From positions 147,674 to 211,673 of the forward strand of contig NZ_MEJH01000009.1 of the NCBI RefSeq assembly GCF_001953635.1: a stretch of 64,000 nt of DNA. Direction: 5' to 3'. The DNA is from Alteromonas abrolhosensis (GTDB taxonomy: Bacteria > Pseudomonadota > Gammaproteobacteria > Enterobacterales > Alteromonadaceae). The notes below the pieces were generated by a model. It did no database searches. It had not been told where the DNA came from and saw only the letters and a list, made by a program, of their open reading frames with translations. Made by a program: the position numbers and the translations under genes. Of the stretch, positions 1-12,900 are shown in pieces. Every line of letters starts with the position of its first letter. Positions within the stretch are counted from its first letter, which is position 1.

Positions 1-558
1 GAATTAGCCGAAGGTGAATTTACCGTTAACGCCAGCGTCACCGACGAAGCGGGCAACACAGCAACCACAGATGCTGCCGGCGAGATTGATACTACAGCAC
101 CTTCGATCACTATCGATACCATAGCGACAGGTAACGACACTACGCCTACTCTTTCCGGTACCACCGATGCCACACCGGGTAGTACAGTAACGTTGACCAT
201 TACCGACAGTGCGGGCGTTACTCAAACCGTGACTGCCACTGTGCAAGCAGACGGCACCTATAGCGTTGATGTACCTGCTGAATTAGCCGAAGGTGAATTT
301 ACCGTTAACGCCAGCGTCACCGACGAAGCGGGCAACACAGCAACCACAGATGCTGCCGGCGAGATTGATACTACAGCACCTTCGATCACTATCGATACCA
401 TAGCGACAGGTAACGACACTACGCCTACTCTTTCCGGTACCACCGATGCCACACCGGGTAGTACAGTAACGTTGACCATTACCGATAGTGCAGGCGTTAC
501 TCAAACCGTGACTGCCATTGTGCAAGCAGACGGCACCTATAGCGTTGACGTACCTGCT
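1..558 (+). repeat. Near-identical 279-bp tandem duplication
   Basis: Bases 1-279 and 280-558 are the same 93-residue repeat unit. I see no difference over about the first 205 bases and only a few substitutions afterwards (for example at about 486, 492 and 519). All other units of this type have diverged strongly at DNA level, so this copy pair is recent. The duplication probably continues to the left of the window. Confidence 0.9.
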
Positions 559-3500
559 GAACTGACTGAAGGTGAATTTACGGTTAACGCCAGCGTGACT
601 GATGAAGCAGGCAATACGGCCAATGCTGAAGCTCAGGGCGCAATTGACGTGACGGCGCCAACCATCTCATTAAACGACCCAGGAATAAATGGCGATGCTA
701 CACCCACACTCTCGGGTTTAACGGATGCCGTGCCCGGAAGCACGATAACTCTTACCGTTACCGATAGTGCTGGCGCTACTCAAACTTTTACCACTACTGT
801 GCTTGCCGATGGTACCTTTACCGTTGAAGTTCCAAATGCGGTGGCAGAGGGTACCTACAGCGTAACTGCCGAGGTGACAGATGGTGCGGGTAACACTGCA
901 CAAGCAACAGCAAGTGGCGATTATGATTCTACAAGTCCTTCGACGACCGTAAATCAACCTGCGCCAACTAACGATACTACGCCCAACGTCTCTGGTGAAA
1001 CCGATGCCCCTCCTGGCAGTGAAGTGGTCATTGTTGTTACAGATAGCGAGGGTAACGAACAAACAATCGTTACTACAGTGGGCGCTGACGGCACATTCAG
1101 CGAAGATGTTCCAACGGAACTTAGCGAAGGCGAGTACACGGTAGATGTTACTGTGACGGCACCAGCAGGTAACAGCTCGACTACTACAGTAACAGGCGAA
1201 ATTGACACCACGGCGCCGATAATCAGCCTTGATCCTATTGGCTCAACCAATGATGACACGCCAGTGATAAATGGCGACACCGACGCAGAACCGGGTGCAA
1301 TTGTAACGCTAGAAATCGTACATTCAGATGGCACTACGCAAACCCTTACTGCAACAGTGCAAGAAGACGGTAGCTTCAGTGCTGAGGTGCCGCAAGCACT
1401 CGCAAACGGCGACTTCACGGTAACCGCTACTGTGTCTGATGTGGCGGGCAATACCGCTTCAACCTCCATCGATGCAGTTATTAATACCCAAGGCCCTAAT
1501 GTTGTTATTGAAACCGGCTCTCCTACCAACGGTAGTGAAGGCATAGGGGGATCGTCAGACGCCCCTAATTCAGAGGTTGTGGTTGTTATCACCGATAGCG
1601 ACGGCAACAGCCAGACAATAACGGGGACAACCGATGAGAATGGCAACTTCAATGTAGCATTCCCTCCCGGCTCTGAAGAGGGCGAATACGAGATTGAAGT
1701 GACGGTGACAGACGGAAATGGCAATAGCTCTACCGCCACGGCCACTACTGTACTTGATACCACCCCACCGATTGTGAACATCGACCCGCAAACGGATACT
1801 AACGACACAACACCGACTATCTCAGGTGATACAGATTTACCCGCAGGCAGCGAGGTCGCTATTACCGTCACCGATAGTCAGGGTAATACGCAAACTGTTA
1901 CCGCCATTGTTGATGAAAATGGTAATTTCAGCGCCAATGTTGAAGAAGCGTTAGCACAAGGCAACTATGAGGTTTCTGTCGAAGCAACTGATGCAGCGGG
2001 TAATACAACTACCGTTGTCGACAACAGTGGCAACATAGACACTACCGCACCAGCGCTTTCTTTAGATCCGCAAACTGACGGTAGCGACACCACGCCAACG
2101 ATTTCAGGCTCTACCGATTTACCACCTGGTTCAACAGTAACCATTACGGTGACCGACAGCGCGGGCAACACACAAACTATCGATGCCATCGTTGATGAGA
2201 ACGGTGATTTTAGCGTCGACGTGCAAACGCCGCTTACTGAGGGTGAATATACCGTAGAGGCCAGTGCAACAGACGAGGCAGGCAATACAACGACTGTCAC
2301 TGAAAATGGCGGCAACATTGATACGCAAGCCCCCACCATTTCACTAGAGCCACTTGGCACAGGGAATGACACGACACCTTCAATTAGCGGCTCTACAAAC
2401 TTGGAAGCAGGCAGCACGGTTACACTTACCGTTACCGATAGTGCTGGAAACAGCCAAACTTTTACTGCCACAGTAGACGCGAACGGCGAATTTAGCGCAG
2501 ACGTGCCTGCTGAACTCGCTGACGGCGACTACACTGTTGAAGCAACAGCCACCGATGCTGCGGGAAATAGTGCTTCAACGTCACAAACTGGCACCGTGAA
2601 CAGCAATGCGCCAAGCTTAACCCTTGACCCACTGGGTGATGATAACGACACCACGCCTACTATCTCAGGTACTACCGATTTACCCGCTGGCAGCACTGTT
2701 ACACTGTCTGTTACCGATGCGCTTGGCAATACGCAAACATTTACGGCAACGGTAGACGGTTCTGGTAATTTCAGTGCCGATGTGCCCAATCCTTTAGCAG
2801 AAGGTGAATATAGCGTAACAGCTACAGCGACCGACGCGAACGGCAATACTGCAACGGCAACGGAAACTGGCGGTAATATCGATATTACATCGCCGCTGGT
2901 TAATCTAGATGCTCAAGGCAGTACTAATGATACTACGCCAACCATCTCAGGTAACACAGACCAGGCACCGGGTAGCAGTGTATCAATCACTGTTACAGAC
3001 AGTGCAGGCAATACGCAAACCTTTGACGCTATAGTCGAAAATGACGGTACTTTCTCTGTTGACGTGCTGGCAGAGCTTGCCGACGGCAACTTTACCGTTA
3101 CCGCCACTGTCACAGACGATGCGGGCAATCAAGATTCTGCAACAACACAGGGCAATATTGATACCGCAGCTCCAACGCTATCGCTTGACCCACAAGACAT
3201 TGGCAACGACACCACACCACTTATTAGTGGCACGACAGATTTGCCACAAGGTAGCACGGTAACACTGGTCGTCACCGATAGCTTAGGTAATCAGCAAACT
3301 ATTGAAGCCGTTGTTGATGAAAACGGAAACTTTAGCGCTGAAATACCTAGCGCATTAGCAGAAGGTAACTACTCCGTTACAGCAATCGCTGTCGATGAAA
3401 ATGGTAATACCGCTAGCGTGACAGAAAACGGCGGCATTGTAGATACAACCGCACCATCGCTATCTTTAAATCCAGTGGGTTCTGGTAACGATTCCACACC

Positions 3501-6500
3501 CACTTTATCGGGCAGCACCGATCTGCCTGAAGGAAGTGTTGTCTCGCTAACGGTCGTAGATAGCGCAGGTAACACGCAAACCATCAACATCTTAGTCGAT
3601 GCTAACGGTAATTTCTCTGTCGACGTACCGCAAGAACTGGCTGATGGAGACTATACGGTTACCGCCACGGCAGAAGACGAAGCAGGTAATGGAGTTACAG
3701 ACAACGCAACGGGTAATATTAATACCACTGCACCCACGTTAGTGCTAGATGGTCAAGGCGAGACGAATGACAGCACGCCCGTTATTTCAGGTACCACCAG
3801 CTTACCTGAAGGAAGTACGGTTACCTTAACCGTAACGGATAGCGCAGGTAACACGCAAACGATTACCGCGACTGTAGGCACAGGCGGAACATTTAGTGCG
3901 GATGTTACCACTCCACTCGCTGATGGCGCTTACACCGTTACCGCCAGCGCAACTGACGGCGATGGCAATACGACAACAGTAACCGACAATGGCGGCGTTG
4001 TAGATACCACCGCGCCTACGCTTACCCTAGAAAATCCTGGCAGCACGGGTGACACCACACCAACACTTTCAGGCACGACAGACCTTCCTGAAGGAAGCAC
4101 GGTTACGCTTGTCGTTACAGATAGCGCTGGAAACACGCAAACTATCAATGCCTTGGTCGATGCAAATGGTAGCTTCAGTGTAGATGTGCCAAACGCACTA
4201 GCTGACGGCGACTTTACTGTGACTGCCACTGCAACCGACACTGCAGGCAATACCGCGAATGCCAATACAACAGGTAGTGTAGATAGCGAAGCGCCGCTGT
4301 TAACCCTTGATACACAAGGCGCTACTAGCGATGTTACCCCTACTATCACAGGTACTACCGACGTGGCACCTGGCACGCTGGTTACCATTACTGTGGTAGA
4401 TGCCAATGGTAACTCGCAAAGTTTCCAAGCAGCCGTGCAAGCAGACGGCACATTCAGTGCCGATCTGCCTAGCGCCCTGGCTGAAGGTGACTTTACCGTT
4501 ACGGCAACAGTAAGCGATGCACAAGGCAACACCGCGACGGCAAACGAAACAAATGGAAGTATTGATACACAAGCGCCTATTGTTACCGTTAACCCGTTAG
4601 ATTCAGGTAATGACACTACGCCGGTTATTTCAGGTAATACAGATTTACCTGAAGGCTCTGTCGTTGTGATCACCGTAACTGACAGCAATGGTGACACGCA
4701 AACCATTAACGCATTGGTTGATGCTGACGGCAACTTTGCAACAGAGGTATTGTCTCCACTGCCTGAAGGAGATTACAGCGTCGAAGTTACTGCAACAGAT
4801 GATGCAGGTAATTCAACAACCTCAACTGAGGACGGTGGCAATATTGACACCACCGCCCCTGTACTTACGCTAAATCCGCAAGGCACAGGCAACGATGAAA
4901 CGCCTAGCATATCGGGCAGCACTGATTTAGCAACTGGAAGCACGGTAACGTTAACCGTCACAGATAGCGCAGGCAATACACAAACCTTTGACGCCATTGT
5001 GGACGCAAACGGTGACTTCAGCGCGGATGTTCCAAACGCTATACCAGACGGCAGCTACACGGTAACAGCAAGTGCCTCGGATGATGCAGGTAATACAACC
5101 ACCACTTCTGATACCGGTACGTTAGATACCAGCGCCCCTGCGTTGACATTAGATGCGCAAGTTACGGTTAGCGATACTACACCAACCATTTCAGGTACGA
5201 CTGACCTACCCGCGGGTTCAACCGTGACGCTTTTTGTCACTGATAGTGCAGGCAACACCCAAACCTTTACTGCACTTGTTGATGCGAGCGGTAACTTTAG
5301 TGCTGATGTCCCCGCGCCTCTTGCCGAAGGTGATTACTCAGTAACCGCTACCGCTACAGACAGCAACGGAAATAGTGCCTCTGTCACCGACAATAACGGT
5401 ATCGTCGATACTGTCGCCCCCGTTATTTCACTAGATGCGCTGGGTTCAAATAACGATACTACGCCGACCATTTCAGGCACTACGGACTTAGCAGCAGGTG
5501 AGAGCGTAACGCTGTCGATCACCGATAACGCTGGCAATACCCAAACTGTGACCGCAACGGTTGACGCAAACGGCAACTTTACTGTTGATGTGCCAGCCGC
5601 ACTGGCCGAAGGTGACTATACGGTTACTGCAACGGCGACCGACGATGCTGGCAACAGTGCGTCAGCCAATGCAACAGGTACCATAGACACCACAGCGCCT
5701 ACCCTAATCTTAGACCCTCAAGGATTAGGCAACGACACGACGCCAACCATTTCGGGAAGTACAGATCTAGCCGAAGGTAGCGTGGTCTCCTTGGTTATCA
5801 CAGATAGTGCTGGCAACATTCAAACGGTTGCAGCAACAGTTGATGCTGCAGGAAACTTTACGGTTGATGTACCCGCGGCACTTGCTGAAGGCTCATACAG
5901 TGTTGAAGCTACCGCCATTGATGAAGCAGGCAACAGCACGTCGGTTCTTGATAATTCAGGTGTTATCGACATCACGCCACCTGAGCTAAACCTTGACGAA
6001 CTAACGCCAGAGAATAACGCTACGCCAACTATTTCTGGCACCACAAACCTTCCAGCTGGCGCCATTGTCACACTAACGGTGGTCGATAGTGCGGGTAATA
6101 CGCAAACCTTTGCCGCTACGGTTCAAACCAACGGCAGTTTTTCAGCCAACGTACCTTCACCACTAGCTGAAGGTGACTATACGGTTACCGCAACGGCTCA
6201 AGACGCGGCAGGTAACCAAGGTTCTGATTCTGAAACGGGTGGCAGCGTAGATACCACAGCACCTGTTATCACTTTGGATCCGCTTGGTACAGGTAACGAT
6301 AACACGCCTACCATTAGCGGAAGTACCGACCTGGCCGCAGGAAGTACAGTAACGATTACAGTAACTGACAGTGTTGGCACTGTGCAGACGTTTACTGCAG
6401 CTGTTGATGCTAACGGCGACTTCAGTGCAGATGTGCCTAATCCTATGGCTGACGGAAACTTCGACGTTGCTGCAACGGCCACTGACGCTGCAGGCAATAC

Positions 6501-9500
6501 TGCTACAGATACAGTGAGCGGCGACATAAACTCTGCCGCGCCTACCCTATCCCTTGATCCTCTTGGTTCGGGCAACGACACGACGCCGACCATTTCAGGT
6601 AATACCGACTTAGCGCCAGGTAGCACTGTAACGCTGACTGTGACTGACAGTGCTGGAAACACGCAGACATTCAGTGCCATAGTTCAAGGTGATGGAAGCT
6701 TTACGGCTGATGTTCCTGCAAGCTTACCTGAAGGTGACTATGCTGTTACTGCCACCGCCATAGACGGCGCTGGCAACAGTGCATCGGTAACCGAAAATGG
6801 CGGTAACATTGATACCACAGCCCCATCGATAACCATCGATACACAAGGGCTTGGCAATGATGCAACGCCGTCTATCTCTGGCACCACAGACCTCAATGCT
6901 GGCGACACAGTTAGCATAAGCGTGACAGACAACGCTGGAAATACACAAACATTCACTGCAACCGTTCAAAACGATGGTACTTACAGTGCTGATGTTCCTG
7001 CCGATTTAGCTGAAGGCAGTTTCAGTGTGACCGTCACTGCGACTGACGATGCGGGTAATTCAGCAACGGCAATAGATAACAACGGTGTCATAGATACAGC
7101 AGCCCCCACCATAACGTTAGACGCACAAGGCCTAACCAACGACGCTACACCGACTATATCGGGAACCACCGACTTAGCTGCGGGCAGCACTGTAAGCATT
7201 AGCGTGACTGACAGCCAAGGCAATACGCAAACTTTCACTGCCACTGTTCAAGGGAACGGTAGCTTTAGCGCTGATGTGCCCCTTGACCTTGCAGAAGGCG
7301 ATTACACCGTAGAAGTGACGGCGACTGATGATGCAGGTAATCAAAACGCAGCGGTTGATAACAACGGTACAGTTGACACCACCCCACCTGTTATCAACTT
7401 AGATCCAGTGGCCAGCGGCAATGACTCAACGCCAATCTTGAGCGGTACTACCGACTTGCCAGAGGGAGCAACAATTACACTGGTTGTCACCGATGCAGGC
7501 GGCAATGTACAGAACCTTACAACTACGGTAAACGCGGATGGCACTTTCTCAGTTGAAGTACCCAGCGCGCTTGTTGATGGCGATTACGATGTAACAGTAA
7601 GTGCGAGCGATGCTGCGGGCAATAGCACGACAGTGACGGATAGCGGCAATATTAATGCAAGCGCCCCGGACATTACCCTAGATGCTCTTGGCCAGACAAA
7701 CGATGCTACCCCCCTTATTTCTGGCACAACTAACGCGCCAGTTGGTGCCACTGTCACCTTAACAGTGACAGATAGTGCTGGAGCAGTTCAAACCTTCACC
7801 GCAACAGTACAAGGAGATGGCACCTTCAGCGCAAGCGTACCGTCAGACTTGGCCGAAGGTAGTTACACAGTTGTCGCAGAAGTAACTGACGGTGCCGGAA
7901 ATACAGGCTCTGACTCTGAAACTGGCGGTGTGGTAGATACCACATCACCGGCTATTGATGTGGCAGAGCAAGGCATTGGCAATGATGCAACACCAACCAT
8001 TAGCGGCACGACAGACCAGCCAGTTGGAAGCACGGTTTCAATTACCGTCACCGATAACGCTGGTAATATACAAACCTTAACAGCAACCGTACAAGGTGAT
8101 GGCTCCTTCAGCGTAGACGTACCCGCCACCTTGGCTGAGGGTACCTACACAGTTCAGGCTACCGTTGTTGACGAAGCTGGTAATACAGCGTCCGACGCTG
8201 AAACCGGCGTAATCGACACAATTTCACCTGTTATTACGCTGGACGAGCCAGGTACAGTTAGCGACTCAACGCCAACCATAAGCGGTACTGTAGATTTACC
8301 GCAAGGTTCTACAGTGCAAATAACGGTTGTTGATAGTGCGGGTAATATCCAGGTGTTCTCTGCATTGGTTGCCGCAGGCGGCGTATTCTCTGCCGACGTA
8401 CCAACGGCAATGGCTGAAGGAAACTTCACTGTCTCAGCAACCGCCACTGATTCAGCAGGCAACAGTACAACCGATAACGAGGCAGGCGTAGTTGATACTC
8501 TAGTACCTACACTTACTATAGATGTTGCCGATGCCACTAACGACGCGACGCCACTCATTACCGGTACAACCGATGAGCCTGCGGGCTCTGTGGTAACTAT
8601 TTTGGTAACGGATAGCGCTGGTGCGACCCAGACCTTAAGTGCAGTGGTACAGGCCGATGGTTCTTTCTCTATCTCCCCAGGTACGAATTTAGCTGAAGGC
8701 GACTTCACGGTAAGCGCTACCATCAGTGATGAGGCAGGTAATACAGCGACAGCGAGTGATGCTGGAAGCATAGACACTACAGCACCATCACTAACCTTAA
8801 CGCCACTTGAGGAAGGCAATGACACAACGCCTACCCTATCTGGTAGCACAAACCTTGCGCAGGGTAGTGAAGTTACGCTTGTGGTAACTGACAGCGCAGG
8901 AAATGTTCAAACCCTCACAGCTACAGTTGATGTAAATGGAAACTTTACAGTGGATGTGCCTGCGCCTTTAGCTGAAGGTGCATACAGTGTTGAAGCCACG
9001 GCAAGTGATGAAGCGGGTAATAGCACTACCGTCATAGACAATACAGGCGTTATTGATACGACAGCCCCTACCCTATCGTTAGATACACTAGCCCCAGACA
9101 GCGACACAACGCCTACAATATCAGGGAATACTGACCTGCCTGCAGGTGCAACGGTAACGATTACGGTTACGGATAACGCAGGTGTAAGCCAAACCTTCGA
9201 TGCAATCGTTCAGGGAGACGGCAGTTTCTCGGCCGATGTGCCAAGCCCCATGGCTGAAGGAGGGTATACCGTTACCGCCGTTGCCCAAGACCCAGCAGGT
9301 AATGAGACGACTGCCACTGAAACAAACGGTAGCGTAGACACTACCGCGCCGACGATCAATTTAGATGCACAAGGCACAGGTAACGATACCACGCCAACGA
9401 TCACCGGTAGCACCGATTTAAGCGCAGGTAGTTCAGTGACCATAACCGTCACCGACAGCGCGGGAGCAGAACAGACATTTACGGCTATTGTCGATAGCCT

Positions 9501-9906
9501 TGGTAATTTTAGCGCCGCCGTGCCCAATGCAATGGCAGACGGAAACTTCGATGTTACTGCTACCGCCACTGATGCTGCTGGAAATTCAGCGTCTGATACT
9601 ACCAGCGGAATTATCAATACAGCCGTGCCAAACCTAACCTTGGACTCGCTTGGCACAGGAAACGACACAACACCGACCATTTCCGGTACTACAGATATTG
9701 CGCCAGGCAGCACCGTATCCATCAGCGTTACCGATAGTGCAGGAAACACCCAAACATTTGACGCCATTGTTCAAGCTAATGGCACCTTCTCTGTAGATGT
9801 GCCAGCAGCCTTATCTGAAGGTAATTATTCAGTCACCGCAAGTGCAACAGATGGCGCGGGTAATACGGCAACCGCAAACGAAAATGGCGGTGTTATCGAT
9901 ACTACT
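1..9906 (+). repeat. Array of about 35 Ig-like (type A) repeats
   Basis: Each unit of about 94 residues carries the same landmarks: N-D-T-T-P-T-I-S-G-T-T-D, then P-A-G-S-T-V-T-L, V-T-D-S-A-G-N-T-Q-T, G-x-F-S-A-D-V-P, L-A-E-G-x-Y-T-V, A-T-D-x-A-G-N and D-T-T-A-P. Counting the TP-x-x-SG landmark by eye gives 35 units, one of them degenerate (near 1530). This is the Big/Bap-type Ig-like fold of large bacterial adhesins. DNA divergence between most units indicates an old array. Confidence 0.88.
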
Positions 9907-12900
9907 GCGCCAGGTGCGCCTACTGTTGATGCAAGCAACGGTACCGAAATTACCGGCACAGCCGAAGCAGGAGCCATCGTAAACGTAGACGTTGACGGTG
10001 ATGGCACACCTGATTTCACAGTGATTGCTGATGGCGATGGTAACTGGTCAGTAACACCCACAACACCGCTAGCGGATGGCGTGGTTGTCACGGCAACAGC
10101 TACCGATGAAGCAGGCAATACGAGTAGCCCGGCGTCTGATACGGTAGACGCTGTTGCGCCAATCGTTGCCTTTGACGACCTAACGACTAACGACACCACG
10201 CCTGCACTTACCGGTTCGGTGGACGACCCAACCGCCATTGTGGTCATTACCATTAACGGTACGGACTATACCGCGACAAACAATGGTGATGGCAGCTGGA
10301 CACTGGCTGACGATATCGTTGCCGCGCTGGCTGAAGGTAGCTATACCGCTACGGTTACTGCCACTGATGCCGATGGTAACACCGGAACTAACTCTGGTAC
10401 TGTGGTGATTGATACCACTGCTCCGGCAGCGCCTACTGTCGATGCAGGTAACGGCACTGAAATTACTGGTACCGCTGAAGCAGGCGCAACTGTAAACGTG
10501 GACGTGGATGGCGACGGCACGCCAGACTTCACCGTCATTGCTGATGGCGATGGAAATTGGTCAATAACACCCACTACACCGCTAGCCGATGGCGTGGTCG
10601 TTACGGCAACAGCGGTTGATGAAGCTGGCAATGTCAGTGCACAAGCGTCAGATACAGTAGATGCTGTTGCGCCAGTCGTTGCAATCAATGACTTAACCAC
10701 TAATGACGCTACACCAGAGCTAACCGGAACGGTTGACGATCCAAGCGCTATCGTAGTAGTGACCATTGATGGCGTGGACTACACCGCAACTAACAATGGC
10801 GATGGAAGCTGGACCCTGGCTGACGATGCAGTGGCTGCACTTGCAGATGGTAGCTATACCGCTACCGTTACTGCCACGGATGCCGATGGCAATGTAGGTT
10901 CAAATTCAGGAACGGTAGTGATTGATACTACACCACCTGCCATACCTACTGTGGATGCGGGCAACGGTACCGAAATTACCGGTACCGCTGAAGCAGGCGC
11001 AACCGTAAATGTAGACGTGGATGGCGACGGCACACCCGATTTCACCGTCATTGCTGATGGCGACGGTAATTGGAGTATTACGCCTGATACACCGCTTGCC
11101 GATGGCGTAATTGTGACCGTAACGGCAACTGACGCAGCGGGTAACATTAGCAACCCAGTCTCAGACACGGTTGACGCGGCTGCACCAGTAGTTGCCTTCA
11201 ACGATTTAACAACAAATGATACAACGCCGGCACTTACTGGTTCGGTCGATGACCCCACAGCCACGGTGGTTGTTACCATCAATGGTGCCGACTATACCGC
11301 CACTAATAACGGTGATGGCACGTGGACACTGGCTGACGATGCTGTGGCGGGTCTTGCTGAAGGTAGTTATACCGCAACGGTGACTGCAACAGACCCAGAA
11401 GGTAATGTGGGTACGAATACTGGTACAGTGGTTATTGATACCACAGCACCAGCAGCGCCTACCGTGGAAGCGGGCAACGGCACTGAAATTACCGGCACAG
11501 CCGAAGCGGGCGCTACGGTAAATGTGGATGTAGACGGAGACGGCACGCCAGATTTCACCGTCATCGCTGATGGTGACGGCAATTGGAGCGTAACGCCAGA
11601 TACACAATTAGCAGATGGAGTTGTAGTAACGGCAACGGCTACCGATGAAGCGGGTAACACCAGTGGGCCTGCATCTGACACGGTAGACGCCGTGGCACCT
11701 GTCGTAACCATCAATGATGTAACGACCAACGACACTACGCCTGCACTAACGGGTACGGTTGATGACCCAACGGCTACTGTAGTAGTCACCATTGACGGCA
11801 ACGACTATACCGCTACCAATAACGGTGACGGTACGTGGACGCTGGCCGATGACGTAGTCGCTACACTCGCCGAAGGTAGTTACCCAACATCTGTTACTGC
11901 AACTGACGATGCGGGTAATACCGATACCGACACTGGTACTGTAGTAATTGATACCACCGCGCCTACCGTTGCAATAAACGATCTGACTACCAACGACACC
12001 ACGCCTGAGCTTACCGGTACGGTGAACGACCCCAATGCGGTTGTGGTGGTAACGATTGATGGCAACGACTATACCGCTACCAATAACGGTGACGGTACAT
12101 GGACACTGGCTGACAACGTCGTCGCAACGCTTGCAGAAGGCAGCTACCCTACATCGGTAAGCGCGACAGACGCTGCTGGCAACACGGTAACCAATACAGG
12201 TACAGTGGTAATTGATACCACAGCGCCTACCGTTGCAATAAACGATCTAACCACCAACGACACCACGCCTGAGCTTACCGGTACGGTAAACGACCACAAT
12301 GCGGTTGTGGTGGTAACGATTGACGGTAATGATTACACCGCTACCAATAACGGTGACGGCACATGGACACTGGCTGATAACATAGTCGCCACGCTCGCTG
12401 AAGGCAGCTATCCAACATCGGTAAGCGCGACAGACGCCGCGGGGAATACTGTCACCAACACGGGTACAGTGGTTATTGATACCACCGCGCCTACGGTTGC
12501 AATAAACAATCTTACCACCAACGACACCACGCCTGAGCTTACCGGTACGGTGAACGCCCCCAATGCGGTTGTGGTGGTAACGGTTGACGGCAACGACTAT
12601 ACCGCTACCAACAATGGTGACGGCACTTGGACGTTAGCTGATAACGCAGTTGCTACACTCGCTGAAGGTAGCTACCCCACTTCTGTTACTGCAACAGACG
12701 CCGCGGGCAACACGGTAACCAATACCGGCACGGTGGTTATTGATACCACCGCGCCTACCGTTGCAATAAACGATCTAACCACCAACGACACCACGCCAGA
12801 GCTTACCGGTTCGGTAAACGATCCCAATGCAGTTGTGGTGGTAACGATTGACGGCAATGATTACACCGCTACCAACAATGGTGATGGCACGTGGACGTTA

